From: Luteimonas mephitis DSM 12574
GTDB lineage: Bacteria; Pseudomonadota; Gammaproteobacteria; Xanthomonadales; Xanthomonadaceae
NCBI RefSeq assembly: GCF_000422305.1
Contig: NZ_KE383816.1
Location: 236,566 to 300,565 of the forward strand
Length of the DNA stretch: 64,000 nt
Direction of reading: 5' to 3'
The position numbers and the translations under genes were made by a program. Below, piece after piece: positions 18,042 to 29,402 of this stretch. Each line of letters opens with the position of its first letter. Positions within the stretch are counted from its first letter, which is position 1. Below the pieces are notes generated by a model. That model searched no databases, had not been told where the DNA came from, and saw only the letters and a program-made list of their open reading frames with translations.

Positions 18042-19322
18042 ATGGCCGTGACACGTTCCGCCGCCAAGACCGCCGCCGCCCGCGATGCCGCCAAGCCGGT
18101 GCGCGACGGCGTGACCTTGCAGATGTTCGTCTGGGAGGGCACCGACAAGCGCGGCAAGAAGATGAAGGGCGAGCAGCAGTCGAGGAATGCCAACATGCTG
18201 CGCGCCGAACTGCGCCGGCAGGGCATCCAGCCGCGCGTGGTCAAGCTCAAGCCCAAGCCGCTGTTCGGCAGCGCCGGCAAGCCGGTCTCACCGAAGGACA
18301 TCGCCATCTTCAGCCGCCAGATCGCGACGATGATGAAGTCCGGCGTGCCGATCGTGATGGCGCTGGAGATCATCGGCAACGGCCAGAAGAACCCGCGGAT
18401 GAAAAAGCTGGTGGACAGCGTGCGCCTGGACATCGAGGGCGGCTCGTCGATCTTCGAGGCCATGAGCAAGCACCCGGTGCAGTTCGACGAGCTGTACCGC
18501 AACCTGGTGCGCGCGGGCGAATCCTCGGGCTCGCTGGAAACGGTGCTGGAGACCATCGCGGACTACAAGGAAAACATCGAGGCGATCAAGGGCAAGATCA
18601 AGAAGGCGATGTTCTACCCGCTGGCGATCATCGCGGTGGCGATCCTGGTCTGCGGCGTGCTGATGGTGTACGTGGTGCCGATCTTCAAGGAGCAGTTCGC
18701 GAGCTTCGGCGCCGACCTGCCTGCCTTCACCACCCTGGTGTTCGGCATCTCGGACATCCTGGTCGGGTGGTGGTGGGCGATCCTTGGCGTCGCGCTGATC
18801 GCCTTCTTCAGCTTCATGTACTTCTACAAGCGCTCGCAGAAGCTGCAATACACCATGGACAGGCTGCTGCTGAAGGTGCCGATCATCGGCCAGGTGCTGC
18901 ACAACTCCTCGATCGCGCGCTTCGCGCGCACCCTGGCGGTGACCTTCAAGGCCGGCGTGCCGCTGGTGGAGGCAATGGAGAGCGTGGCCGGCGCCACCGG
19001 CAACCGGGTCTACACCAACACCGTCCACGAGATGCGCGATGACGTCGCCGTGGGCTACCCGCTCAACGTGGCGATGAAGCAGGCCAACCTGTTCCCGCAC
19101 ATGGTGGTGCAGATGACCGCGATCGGCGAGGAGGCCGGCGCGCTCGACACCATGCTGTTCAAGGTGGCCGAGTTCTACGAGCAGGAAGTGAACAACTCGG
19201 TGGACGCGATCACCAGCCTGATCGAGCCCTTCATCATGGTGATCATCGGCGGACTGGTGGGGTCGATCGTGATCGCGATGTACCTGCCGATCTTCAAGAT
19301 CGCCATGACCGTGATGGGCTGA
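18042..19322 (+). CDS. pilC: PilC, inner-membrane platform protein of the type IV pilus
   Basis: A 426-residue GspF-family polytopic protein. The start at 18042 has an AAGGGGAAAC ribosome site and gives the standard N-terminus; an in-frame extension to 17925 lies over repeat DNA and is rejected. Two homologous GspF domains (about 95-215 and 300-420) each carry a hydrophobic segment (MFYPLAIIAVAILVCGVLMV; SLIEPFIMVIIGGLVGSIVI) and the motifs FSRQIATMMKSGVP and FARTLAVTFKAGVP. It anchors PilB and pilin assembly. Confidence 0.97.
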   Translation: MAVTRSAAKTAAARDAAKPVRDGVTLQMFVWEGTDKRGKKMKGEQQSRNANMLRAELRRQGIQPRVVKLKPKPLFGSAGKPVSPKDIAIFSRQIATMMKSGVPIVMALEIIGNGQKNPRMKKLVDSVRLDIEGGSSIFEAMSKHPVQFDELYRNLVRAGESSGSLETVLETIADYKENIEAIKGKIKKAMFYPLAIIAVAILVCGVLMVYVVPIFKEQFASFGADLPAFTTLVFGISDILVGWWWAILGVALIAFFSFMYFYKRSQKLQYTMDRLLLKVPIIGQVLHNSSIARFARTLAVTFKAGVPLVEAMESVAGATGNRVYTNTVHEMRDDVAVGYPLNVAMKQANLFPHMVVQMTAIGEEAGALDTMLFKVAEFYEQEVNNSVDAITSLIEPFIMVIIGGLVGSIVIAMYLPIFKIAMTVMG

Positions 19323-19329
19323 GCGCCGG

Positions 19330-20190
19330 ATGGCGTTCCTCGACCAGAACCTGCAGCTCGGCTATCCGCTGGCCGCCGGGATGGGGTTGCTGGTCGGCAG
19401 CTTCCTCAACGTGGTGATCCTGCGCCTGCCCCGCCGGCTGGAGTGGGAGTGGAAGCGCGACAGCCGCGAGATCCTCGGCGAGCCGGACCTGTACGACCCG
19501 CCGCCGCCGGGCATCGTGGTGGAGCGATCGCACTGCCCGCACTGCGGGCACCAGTTGAGCTGGTACGAGAACATCCCGGTGTTCAGCTGGCTGGCGCTGC
19601 GCGGCAAGTGCCGCAGCTGCAAGGCGCCGATCTCGCCGCAGTACCCGCTGGTGGAGCTGCTGACGATGCTGCTGGTGCTGGCCTGCGTGTGGCAGTTCGG
19701 GTTTGGCTGGCAGGGGTTCGGCGCGATCGTGCTGACGTGCTTTTTGATCGCACTGTCCGGCATCGACCTGCGCACCCAGTTGCTGCCCGACCAGCTGACC
19801 TTGCCGCTGATGTGGCTGGGGCTGATCGCCTCGGTCGACAACCTGTACATGCCGGCCAAGCCCGCGCTGGTGGGCGCGGTGATCGGCTACCTCAGCCTGT
19901 GGTCGGTGTGGTGGCTGTTCAAGCAGCTCACCGGCAAGGAAGGCATGGGCCACGGCGACTTCAAGCTGCTGGCGGCGCTGGGCGCGTGGATCGGGCTGCA
20001 GGGGATTTTGCCGACGATCCTGCTGTCGTCGCTGGTTGGCGCGATCGTCGGTTCGATCTGGCTGGCGGCAAAGGGCCGCGACCGGGCGACGCCGATCCCG
20101 TTCGGCCCGTACCTGGCGATCGCCGGCTGGATCGTCTTCATGTGGGGCGAGCAGATCATCGGCGCGTACCGGCAGTACGCCGGCATCTGA
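19330..20190 (+). CDS. pilD: PilD, prepilin peptidase and N-methyltransferase
   Basis: A 286-residue polytopic aspartyl protease that cleaves the pilin leaders and methylates the new N-terminal Phe. Seen: the cytoplasmic zinc-type loop CPHCGHQLSWYENIPVFSW...CRSC, catalytic Asp in SGIDLRTQLLPD, and the second Asp motif EGMGHGDFKLLAAL. About eight hydrophobic helices are present and length is typical. It starts 7 bases after the pilC stop, so it is co-transcribed. It would process both pilins here. Confidence 0.97.
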   Translation: MAFLDQNLQLGYPLAAGMGLLVGSFLNVVILRLPRRLEWEWKRDSREILGEPDLYDPPPPGIVVERSHCPHCGHQLSWYENIPVFSWLALRGKCRSCKAPISPQYPLVELLTMLLVLACVWQFGFGWQGFGAIVLTCFLIALSGIDLRTQLLPDQLTLPLMWLGLIASVDNLYMPAKPALVGAVIGYLSLWSVWWLFKQLTGKEGMGHGDFKLLAALGAWIGLQGILPTILLSSLVGAIVGSIWLAAKGRDRATPIPFGPYLAIAGWIVFMWGEQIIGAYRQYAGI

Positions 20191-20208
20191 CCCAAAACCG
20201 CAGGCCGT

Positions 20209-20276
20209 GTAGGAGCGCCCCATGGGCGCGATTGGCGTTCCCGGTAAAGCCGTTCGCGCCCATGGGACGCTCCTAC
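20209..20276. repeat. REP-A inverted pair after pilD
   Basis: GTAGGAGCGCCCCATGGGCG with an inverted copy (one mismatch: GGGACGCTCC). It starts 18 bases after the pilD stop. Confidence 0.85.
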
Positions 20277-20300
20277 GGGCCTCCGGCGTGAGACGCCGCA

Positions 20301-20487
20301 CGTGACCGGATATCCATCGTGGCCCGTGCGCGGGCAAAACCGTCGGGGACGTAGCCCCGACCTACGCAGGATGCGCGGCCCGCCGATGCCGTAGGTCGGG
20401 CCTACGCGCCCGACGCTTCTCATCACCGGATATCCATCGCGACCCCATGCGCGGGCAAAACCGTCGGGGACGTAGCCCCGACCTACG
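20301..20487. repeat. Tandem duplicate carrying REP-B units before coaE
   Basis: A ~65-base block (CCGGATATCCATCG...GGGCAAAACCGTCGGGGACGTAG...) occurs at about 20301-20366 and again at 20421-20487. An oppositely oriented REP-B (20391-20413) lies between. The second copy ends 14 bases before the coaE start and so lies in its leader. Confidence 0.8.
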
Positions 20488-20500
20488 CCATAATCGGGCC

Positions 20501-21109
20501 ATGAGCGATTTCATCGTTGGGCTCACTGGCGGCGTGGCTTCCGGCAAGAGCGAGATCACCCGCCGCTTCGAGGCGCTGGGCATCGCCGTCGCCGACGCGG
20601 ACATCGCCGCGCGCGAAGCCGTGGCGGCGGGTTCGGCGGGGCTTGCCGAGGTGGTCGCCGAATTCGGGACCGGCGTGCTGGCGGAAGGCGGCGAACTCGA
20701 CCGGTTGGCGATGCGCAAGCGGGTGTTCGCCGACGACAGCGCGCGCAGGCGACTGGAGGCCATCGTGCATCCGCGCGTGCGTGCCACGTTGCGGGCTGCC
20801 TGCATCAGCGCAACCGGGCCCTACGCGATCGCGGCGATTCCGCTGCTGGCCGAGGGCGGCGGCCGCGCCGCCTACCCGTGGCTGGACCGCATCCTGGTGA
20901 TCGACGTGCCGGCAGCCGTGCAGCACGCGCGGCTGCTGCAGCGTGACGGCATCGACGGCGCCCTCGCCGATCGCATGATCGCCGCCCAGGCCACGCGCCA
21001 GCAGCGGCTGGCGATCGCCGACGACGTCATCGTCAACGACGGCCCCGTCGATGCGCTGGACGCCCACGTGGCCGCGCTGGACAGGCGCTACCGCAGCCTG
21101 GCCGGGTAG
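20501..21109 (+). CDS. coaE: Dephospho-CoA kinase
   Basis: A 202-residue P-loop kinase for the last step of coenzyme A synthesis. The start at 20501 gives the canonical N-terminus FIVGLTGGVASGKS with its Walker A loop; the upstream in-frame extension is repeat DNA. LID/CoA-binding segments such as ADADIAAREAV and IVHPRVRATLRAAC are present. The pilBCD-coaE order is usual in related bacteria. The TAG stop (21107-21109) lies within GTAGGAGCACCCC, the first bases of a REP-A unit. Confidence 0.96.
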   Translation: MSDFIVGLTGGVASGKSEITRRFEALGIAVADADIAAREAVAAGSAGLAEVVAEFGTGVLAEGGELDRLAMRKRVFADDSARRRLEAIVHPRVRATLRAACISATGPYAIAAIPLLAEGGGRAAYPWLDRILVIDVPAAVQHARLLQRDGIDGALADRMIAAQATRQQRLAIADDVIVNDGPVDALDAHVAALDRRYRSLAG

Positions 21110-21384
21110 GAGCACCCCATGGGCGCAATGGAAACCGATTCCGCCACCAGCCGCCCGGAATCCCCGTAGGAGCGCCCCGTGGGCGCGATCGGCATGCCGG
21201 GGAAAGCTTTTCGCGCCCATGGGGCGCTCCTACAGCGAGAGGTGTGGTGTGAACGTTGAGCCGGGCAACTGAGGGCGTGATTGCCGCCAATGTGCCGGAT
21301 GCCTGCGGCACAACCCGTAGGAGCGCCCCATGGGCGCGATCGGCATTCCCGGTAAGCCCAATCGCGCCCATGGGGCGCTCCTAC
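21105..21384. repeat. REP-A cluster left of the RAYT gene
   Basis: One single REP-A half (from 21106, containing the coaE stop) is followed by two inverted pairs at 21166-21233 and 21317-21384. The second pair runs into the RAYT gene and supplies its stop codon. The ~80 bases between pairs contain no gene. Confidence 0.9.
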
Positions 21385-21857
21385 AGCCAGTGGGCGTTCC
21401 AGAAGGGGTAGTTGCCGATGTGCCGGGTAATGCCTGCGCGGATCGGGTTGCAGACGATGTAGCGCGCGATCGCCCTCAGGTCTTCTTCCTTGCGCACTGC
21501 GTGGTCGTGATACGCCCTGCTCCATAGCGATCCCGTTTTGCCGATGACACGATGCGCCCGCCTTGCGCTGGCGGACTTGAGCCGCATCACGATGCTTGCC
21601 AGTTCGTCGCACTCGCCAAGCTGCAACAGCCAATGGGCGTGGTCGGGCATCAGCACCCAGGCAAGCATGCGCGCGTCACCCAGCAACATCGGATCCTCGA
21701 AACACCTTGCCGCTTCGCAGGCCGCTTCGAACCCCAGGAAAACAGGCTCGCGGTGCAGCGTGGTGACCGTCAGGTGGTAGGCGTGGTTCGGAAGCGATGC
21801 GCGTCCACGACGCAGTGCTGCGTGGCCCGGACATGAAACGATGCGCTGGCTTTCCAT
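21381..21857 (-). CDS. REP-associated tyrosine transposase (RAYT)
   Basis: A 158-residue single-strand DNA nuclease of the Y1 (IS200/IS605-like) superfamily, known to act on REP hairpins. Seen: N-terminal YHLTVTTLHREPVFL, the metal-binding His-x-His MPDHAHWLLQL (residues 73-75), SLWSRAYHDHAVR, and the putative catalytic Tyr133 in RYIVCNPIRAG. The gene is flanked on both sides by REP-A pairs. Its TAG stop is the TAG of GTAGGAGCGCC in the left REP-A unit. It is single-copy in this window and intact. Likely function: spread or maintenance of the REP-A family; a host role is not established. Confidence 0.92.
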   Translation of the reverse strand: MESQRIVSCPGHAALRRGRASLPNHAYHLTVTTLHREPVFLGFEAACEAARCFEDPMLLGDARMLAWVLMPDHAHWLLQLGECDELASIVMRLKSASARRAHRVIGKTGSLWSRAYHDHAVRKEEDLRAIARYIVCNPIRAGITRHIGNYPFWNAHWL

Positions 21858-21937
21858 CCGGCAAGCGTGATGGCCACACGCAACGCGCGGTATCGGCGAA
21901 CCCCGTCAAAACGCGTAGGCGAACCCCGCGCATGCGC

Positions 21938-22054
21938 GTAGGAGCGCCCCATGGGCGCGATGGAAACCGATCCCTTCGGAATGTCTGTAGGAGCGCCCCA
22001 TGGGCGCGATCGGCATGCCGGCGAAAGCTTTTCGCGCCCATGGGGCGCTCCTAC
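21938..22054. repeat. REP-A cluster right of the RAYT gene
   Basis: A single half at 21938-21961 is followed by an inverted pair at 21987-22054, mirroring the left cluster (single plus pair). The stretch GGAAACCGAT that follows the single half also follows the single half at 21106, showing that the flank is conserved too. Confidence 0.88.
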
Positions 22055-22058
22055 GGGA

Positions 22059-23012
22059 TCAGGCGGAGGCGGGCCACAGCCCGCGGATGGCGGCGATGCC
22101 CTGGGCGCCGTGTTGTCGCGCGATGGCGATGTCGCGCGGGCCGAGGCCGCCGATGGCGTAGATCGGCAGCGAGGCGTGTTCGCGCAGGGTTTCGAAGGCG
22201 GGCCAGCCGATGCCTGCAACGCCAGGGTGGGTCGTGGTTGCGTTGACGGGGCCGACGACGGCCAGGTCGCAGCCGAGGGCTTCGGCCAGGCGCAGCTCCT
22301 TGATGTCGTGGCAGGAGGCCGCCAGGCGGATGTCGGCTGGAACGGGACGCGTGGCGAGTGGGCGCAGCCGTGCGGCAGGCAGGTGCAGGCCGATGCCGAG
22401 ATCGCATGCGAGGGCCAGGTCATCGTTGACCAGGAGTTCGGCGCCGGCGAGCGCGCATTGGCCGGCGGCCTCGGTGACCAGGGCGCGACGGCGCGACGCG
22501 TCCATGCCGGGCAGGCGCGCCTGGATGCGGCGGATTCCGGAGGCCAGGGCACGGCCCAGTGCGTCGAGCCATGCGCCATCTTCCGCAGGCGACGCAGGCT
22601 GCGGGGTCACCAGGTAGCGGTCCGGCTGCAGCAGGGCGGCGACCACGGGGCGGTCGGCGGGCGGCATGGCGTAGCCGGACAGCTTGCCGGGCGGCGCCCA
22701 GGCCAGCGCCTGGCCTTCGTGGCCGCGCGGGATGCCGCGCCAGCGGGTGACGTGGCGGACGTCCAGGCGCAGCCGCTTGTGCGGGTACTGCTGGGCGACG
22801 GCGATCAGCGGCGCGCCGATTTCCGCTTCGATGCCGAGTTCTTCGCGCAGCTCGCGGACCAGCGCCTGCTCCGGCGATTCGCCGGGCTCGCGCTTGCCGC
22901 CGGGGAATTCCCACAGGCCGGCGAGGTCACGGCCCTCGGTGCGACGCGCCAGCAGCACGCGGCCGCGGGCGTCGGTGATGGCGGCGGCCACGACCTCGAC
23001 GCGGTCAGGCAT
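22059..23012 (-). CDS. MutT-type Nudix hydrolase fused to a ThiE-like domain
   Basis: A 317-residue fusion. The N-terminal Nudix domain (1-~130) has the complete box GGKREPGESPEQALVRELREELG, as in MutT 8-oxo-dGTP diphosphatases (quoted in parts: GGKREPGES, RELREELGIEAEIG). The C-terminal domain (~150-317) resembles thiamine-phosphate synthase/TenI: LLVNDDLALACDLGIGLHLP, VVGPVNATTTHPG, YAIGGLGPRDI. This fusion is known in many gammaproteobacteria downstream of secA. The start at 23012 is chosen because the 37-codon extension is translated REP DNA. Confidence 0.9.
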   Translation of the reverse strand: MPDRVEVVAAAITDARGRVLLARRTEGRDLAGLWEFPGGKREPGESPEQALVRELREELGIEAEIGAPLIAVAQQYPHKRLRLDVRHVTRWRGIPRGHEGQALAWAPPGKLSGYAMPPADRPVVAALLQPDRYLVTPQPASPAEDGAWLDALGRALASGIRRIQARLPGMDASRRRALVTEAAGQCALAGAELLVNDDLALACDLGIGLHLPAARLRPLATRPVPADIRLAASCHDIKELRLAEALGCDLAVVGPVNATTTHPGVAGIGWPAFETLREHASLPIYAIGGLGPRDIAIARQHGAQGIAAIRGLWPASA

Positions 23013-23034
23013 CAGCCAGCAGCCGCCTGGTTCC

Positions 23035-23170
23035 GTAGGAGCGCCCCATGGGCGCGATCGGCCTTTCCGGCAGGAACGCCCCACGGGCGATCGGCCTTTC
23101 CGGTAGGAGCGCCCCGCGGGCACGATTGGCCTTGCCCGTAGAGCGAATCGCGCCCATGGGGCGCTCCTAC
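23035..23170. repeat. Expanded REP-A array
   Basis: Three direct REP-A units (starting 23035, ~23070 degenerate, ~23104) are each followed by a GATCGGCCTTTCC-like linker, then one inverted unit ending at 23170. This is the only array with more than two units in the window. Confidence 0.85.
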
Positions 23171-23183
23171 GAGGGGCAGGCCC

Positions 23184-25934
<2,751 letters not shown>

Positions 25935-26024
25935 GGGTGTACCGGTTGGGAGAACTGGAATGGAAGCGCGGGACGGAGCCGGTGGCCCCGGGCCACGGCG
26001 AACCCTGGCCAATCCCCGCAAATG

Positions 26025-26051
26025 AAAAAAGGGCGCCGGGCGCCCTTTTTT
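26025..26051 (-). terminator. Bidirectional-type terminator between the M23 gene and secA
   Basis: A perfect stem AAAAAAGGGCG / CGCCCTTTTTT with a 5-base loop. Oriented for the minus-strand M23 gene it ends in six T. secA therefore probably has its own promoter between here and 25934. Confidence 0.88.
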
Positions 26052-26151
26052 GGCAACGGGACATTGTACGTGGAGACGCCAGCGGGGGGTATCAAGCCCC
26101 TCAGGCGTCCCTCTCCGACCGCCAGGCGGGCGGAAAGTTCGTCATCGTTTC

Positions 26152-26217
26152 GTAGGAGCGCCCCGTGGGCGCGATCCGGCGGTACCGAAACGCATCGCAC
26201 CCTCGGGGCGCTCCCAC
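26152..26217. repeat. REP-A inverted pair, diverged
   Basis: GTAGGAGCGCCCCGTGGGCG and an inverted, partly degenerate copy ending CTCCCAC, just downstream of the M23 gene. Confidence 0.75.
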
Positions 26218-26236
26218 GCATCCGGTTTTGCCCGGC

Positions 26237-27229
26237 CTACATCCGCTTGGTGGCGGCCTGCTCGCCGAGGAACTTGCGCGGGTTCAGCACCCGGCCGTCC
26301 TGCCAGACTTCGAAATGCACGTGCGCGCCCGTGGAGCGCCCGGTCGAGCCCGCCTTCGCGATCTGCTGGCCGCTGCGCACCAGGTCGCCGACCTGCACGA
26401 TCAGCCGCGAGTTGTGGGCGTAGCGGGTGACATAGCCGTTGCCATGGTCGACCTCGACGACGTTGCCATACCCCGAGCGCTGGCCGGAGAAACTGACCAC
26501 GCCATCGGCCACGGCCAGCACCGGGTCGCCCTTGCTGGCGTGGAAGTCGATGCCCTTGTGGAAGCCGCGGCCACCGCCGAACGGATCGGCTCGGCCGCCG
26601 TAGCCGGAGGTGATGTAGGTGTTGAGGATCGGCATGCGCGACGGGGTCGCGCTGCGGTCCAGTTCGCGATTGAACAGCAGCGATTCGAGCACCGACAGCT
26701 GCTTGCCAGAACTGGCCAGCTGCGCGCCGAGCTTGTCCATGCCGCCGCGCAGGTCGCCGGCCGCCATGTCGCGCACCGGGCCTTCGCCACCGACGCCGAC
26801 CGGCTTGTTGAAGTCGAACTCGCCGTCGCCGAGCTGGCCGATGCGGGTCAGGCGCTCGCCGAGCGCGTTGAGCCGGTTGGTCTCGGCCTGCAGCTCGCCC
26901 AGGCGCGCGGCCAGCGCGTTGACCTCGCGCTGGGCCTCGCGGCGGGTGTTGTCGAGCTGCGCCCGCTGGGCGTCGTTGCTGGCCTGCAGGTGCGCCATGC
27001 GCGCGGTGCTGATGCCCTGGGTGGCACCCGCGCCCAGCGCCACGCCACCGACCAGCAGCACCGCGATCGCGGTGGCCGGGCGGCCTGCGCTGTACGCATG
27101 CAGGCGGGAAGCGCCGGCATGGCTGCGGGCCGAAACGTTGGCGGCCAGGGCAAGGCTGTTCCGGCGCGTCCATCGCCAGGTGCTGGCGGAAAGATCACGC
27201 GCCGATGTCAGGAAGCTGTGTAGAGTCAT
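26237..27229 (-). CDS. M23-family peptidoglycan endopeptidase
   Basis: A 330-residue envelope protein. One N-terminal membrane segment (around residues 45-65, AIAVLLVGGVALGAG) is followed by a coiled coil (QASNDAQRAQLDNTRREAQ onward, ~75-125) and a C-terminal LytM/M23 domain with GFHKGIDFHASKG and HVHFE zinc ligands; the HxH pair indicates an active enzyme. The start at 27229 is nine bases from the divergent dciA start. Likely role: cross-link hydrolysis in cell growth or separation, or an activator, in the dcw-secA neighbourhood. Confidence 0.9.
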   Translation of the reverse strand: MTLHSFLTSARDLSASTWRWTRRNSLALAANVSARSHAGASRLHAYSAGRPATAIAVLLVGGVALGAGATQGISTARMAHLQASNDAQRAQLDNTRREAQREVNALAARLGELQAETNRLNALGERLTRIGQLGDGEFDFNKPVGVGGEGPVRDMAAGDLRGGMDKLGAQLASSGKQLSVLESLLFNRELDRSATPSRMPILNTYITSGYGGRADPFGGGRGFHKGIDFHASKGDPVLAVADGVVSFSGQRSGYGNVVEVDHGNGYVTRYAHNSRLIVQVGDLVRSGQQIAKAGSTGRSTGAHVHFEVWQDGRVLNPRKFLGEQAATKRM

Positions 27230-27238
27230 GTTCTGCCA

Positions 27239-27685
27239 ATGTCTGATTCGAGATCCAGGTCGTCCCCCCCGGTCCCGCGCGCGGCGCTCGATGCGCTGCT
27301 GGGCGATGCCGTGGGTGGCAATCCGATCCGCCGCGCCATGTGGCTGGACGAACTGGACCGTCGCTTGAGCCCCCTCCTGCCGCCTTCGCTGGCCGCGCAT
27401 GCGCGACTGGCGAATGTCGATGGCGACAGGCTCGTCTACCTCGTCGACTCGCCCGTCTGGCATGCCAGGCTGCGCCTGGCTTCCAGCGAACTGATCGACG
27501 CCGCCCGCTCCCTCGGGCTGGATGTCACGCGCTTCGTCGTCAGGACGACGAAGCTGGTGCCTGGCGCGCAAGCGCAATCCGGGCCGGCAGTCCTGCCTGT
27601 ATCGGCCACCGCGCGTGCCGCCGTGCGCGATGCCCTGGCGTCGCTTCGCGGCACTGAAGACAAGCCGACGACCGACGATCCTTGA
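27239..27685 (+). CDS. DciA-like (DUF721) protein
   Basis: A 148-residue protein with the DUF721 fold: DELDRRLSPLLPPSLAAHARLANV and the signature VYLVDSPVWHARLRLASSELI. The family includes DciA, the replicative helicase loader of bacteria without DnaC. It is divergent from the M23 gene with only nine bases between start codons, so each promoter must lie in the other gene. A DUF721 gene between lpxC and secA is common in related genera. Confidence 0.85.
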   Translation: MSDSRSRSSPPVPRAALDALLGDAVGGNPIRRAMWLDELDRRLSPLLPPSLAAHARLANVDGDRLVYLVDSPVWHARLRLASSELIDAARSLGLDVTRFVVRTTKLVPGAQAQSGPAVLPVSATARAAVRDALASLRGTEDKPTTDDP

Positions 27686-28189
27686 CTGTCCGGAGGGGGT
27701 GCCGGGTCACGTTTTGCGCGGCCCTGGCGGGGGCGGACGGGGCATCCTAACGGCCATGGGCCGTCGGCACGTTAACCAGCCGATAATTTTTCAGAAATCT
27801 AAGGTTAATTTTTAGTTAAAATTCACCTCGCGCTCACTTCTGTGAGCACGACACGGCGCGCCTCGGTGACTCGTGAGACGGGGGCAACGCGCGCAAATCC
27901 TTCCACGTGCGGCGGGCGAATCCCGGCGTCCCGCAGAGCCCCCCTTGGGCGCGAACCGAGACCGTACCGCCGAAAAGCGATCGCGCCCATGGGGCGCTCC
28001 TACGGAAAGTCATCCCGCAATGGCGCGGGCGTCGGGGGCGTAGCCCCGACCTACGGTTTGACCAGCGTGCAGATTGACTGGCGTGCAGCGCCGCCTTCGT
28101 AGGTCGGGGCTACGCCCCCGATGCGCGAGGCGTTGACCATCGCGCAGGATCCGCCCCGCGATGCGATCGGCGGCGTTCCGGACCCCGCT
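27686..28189. other. Gene-free stretch with an A/T-rich island and repeats
   Basis: A strikingly AT-rich segment (about 27780-27826, runs such as TTAATTTTTAGTTAAAATT) sits in otherwise ~70% GC DNA and is followed by a small hairpin GCTCAC-TTCT-GTGAGC at 27832-27847. Then come a half-degenerate REP-A pair (27932-28003) and two opposed REP-B units (28029-28055 and 28100-28123). dciA and lpxC converge here. No coding region is supported. Confidence 0.7.
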
Positions 28190-29095
28190 TCAGGCCGGCA
28201 GCGGCTCGGCGTACGCGAGCGGGACGCCGGTCTTGTCGGGGAAGGTGACTTCCTCCCATGCCGAGCGTTCGGCCAGCAGCGCGCGCACCAGCTTGTTGTT
28301 GAGCGCGTGGCCGGACTTGTAGCCCTCGAAGGCGCCGATCACGGCGTGGCCGGCCAGATACAGGTCGCCGATGGCGTCGAGGATCTTGTGGCGGACGAAC
28401 TCGTCGCCGTAGCGCAGGCCGTCGTCGTTGAGCACGCGGAACTCGTCGAGCACGATCGCGTTGTCCATCGAGCCGCCGAGACCGAGGTTGCGCTCGCGCA
28501 TGTACTCCAGGTCGCGCATGAAGCCGAAGGTGCGGGCGCGGCTGACTTCGCGGATGTAGTTCTCGGTGGAGAAGTCGATCACCGCACGCGACTGGGTGCT
28601 GGGGATCGCCGGATGCTTGAAATCGATGGTGAAGCCCAGGCGGAAGCCGTCATGCGGCTCGAACCGGGCGATCTTGTCGCCGTCGCGCACTTCCACCGGG
28701 CGCTTGATGCGGATGAAGCGCTTGGCCGCGGCCTGCTCGACGATGCCGCCGGACTGCAGCAGGAACACGAACGGGCCGGCCGAGCCGTCCATGATCGGCA
28801 CCTCGGCCGCCGACAGGTCGACGTACAGGTTGTCGAGCCCGAGGCCGGCCAGCGCCGACATCAGGTGTTCCACGGTCTGCACCTTGGCGCCACCCTGCGA
28901 CAGGCCGGTGCACAGGGTGGTTTCGCTGACCAGTTCGGCGTCGGCGGGAATCTCCACCGCCGGCTCGACGTCGACGCGGCGGAACACGATGCCGGTGTCG
29001 ACCGCGGCCGGGCGCAGGGTGAGATAGACCTTCTCGCCACTGTGCAGCCCCACGCCGGTGGCGCGGATCACATTCTTGATGGTGCGCTGCTGCAT
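28190..29095 (-). CDS. lpxC: LpxC, UDP-3-O-acyl-N-acetylglucosamine deacetylase
   Basis: A 301-residue zinc deacetylase, the committed step of lipid A synthesis. The start at 29095 ([20 protein letters not shown]) is canonical; the long upstream extension is out of character. Zinc and catalytic elements are visible: [24 protein letters not shown], and the C-terminal [12 protein letters not shown]. Length is typical. It follows ftsZ as in other gammaproteobacteria, with a REP-A pair between. Confidence 0.98.
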   Translation of the reverse strand: MQQRTIKNVIRATGVGLHSGEKVYLTLRPAAVDTGIVFRRVDVEPAVEIPADAELVSETTLCTGLSQGGAKVQTVEHLMSALAGLGLDNLYVDLSAAEVPIMDGSAGPFVFLLQSGGIVEQAAAKRFIRIKRPVEVRDGDKIARFEPHDGFRLGFTIDFKHPAIPSTQSRAVIDFSTENYIREVSRARTFGFMRDLEYMRERNLGLGGSMDNAIVLDEFRVLNDDGLRYGDEFVRHKILDAIGDLYLAGHAVIGAFEGYKSGHALNNKLVRALLAERSAWEEVTFPDKTGVPLAYAEPLPA

Positions 29096-29298
29096 GGGCG
29101 GGGGTTGGATCCGGGGTGTCGCCGCAAGGGCGGAAAACGGCGAAAGATTAGCACGCGCGATACTGAACCTGAACGAAAGCGGGGCCGTCCCTCGGCTCGC
29201 GCCACACGCCTGCCTGGCCGCGCTTCGGGTCGCGCCTTGGTGGTTGAAAAGACCACCGGGCCGGCGCAGGCCCGGTGGGTCGAACGAGGACATTTCCC

Positions 29299-29365
29299 GC
29301 AGGAGCGCCCCATGGGCGCGATGAAGCATTACCCACAACGTTTCGCGCCCATGGGGCGCTCCTGC
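29299..29365. repeat. REP-A inverted pair between ftsZ and lpxC
   Basis: A doublet beginning GCAGGAGCGCCCC and ending GGGGCGCTCCTGC, i.e. the variant with GCAGG tips. The rest of the 307-base ftsZ-lpxC gap shows no gene. Confidence 0.85.
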
Positions 29366-29402
29366 GGGCGGCGGCCGGGAATCCCCGGCCACCGTCACGC
29401 GA

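Noticed and set aside
23035-23170. Possible CRISPR-like array
   Set aside because: Units are palindromic REPs with near-identical short linkers and mixed orientation. There are no unique spacers and no cas genes.
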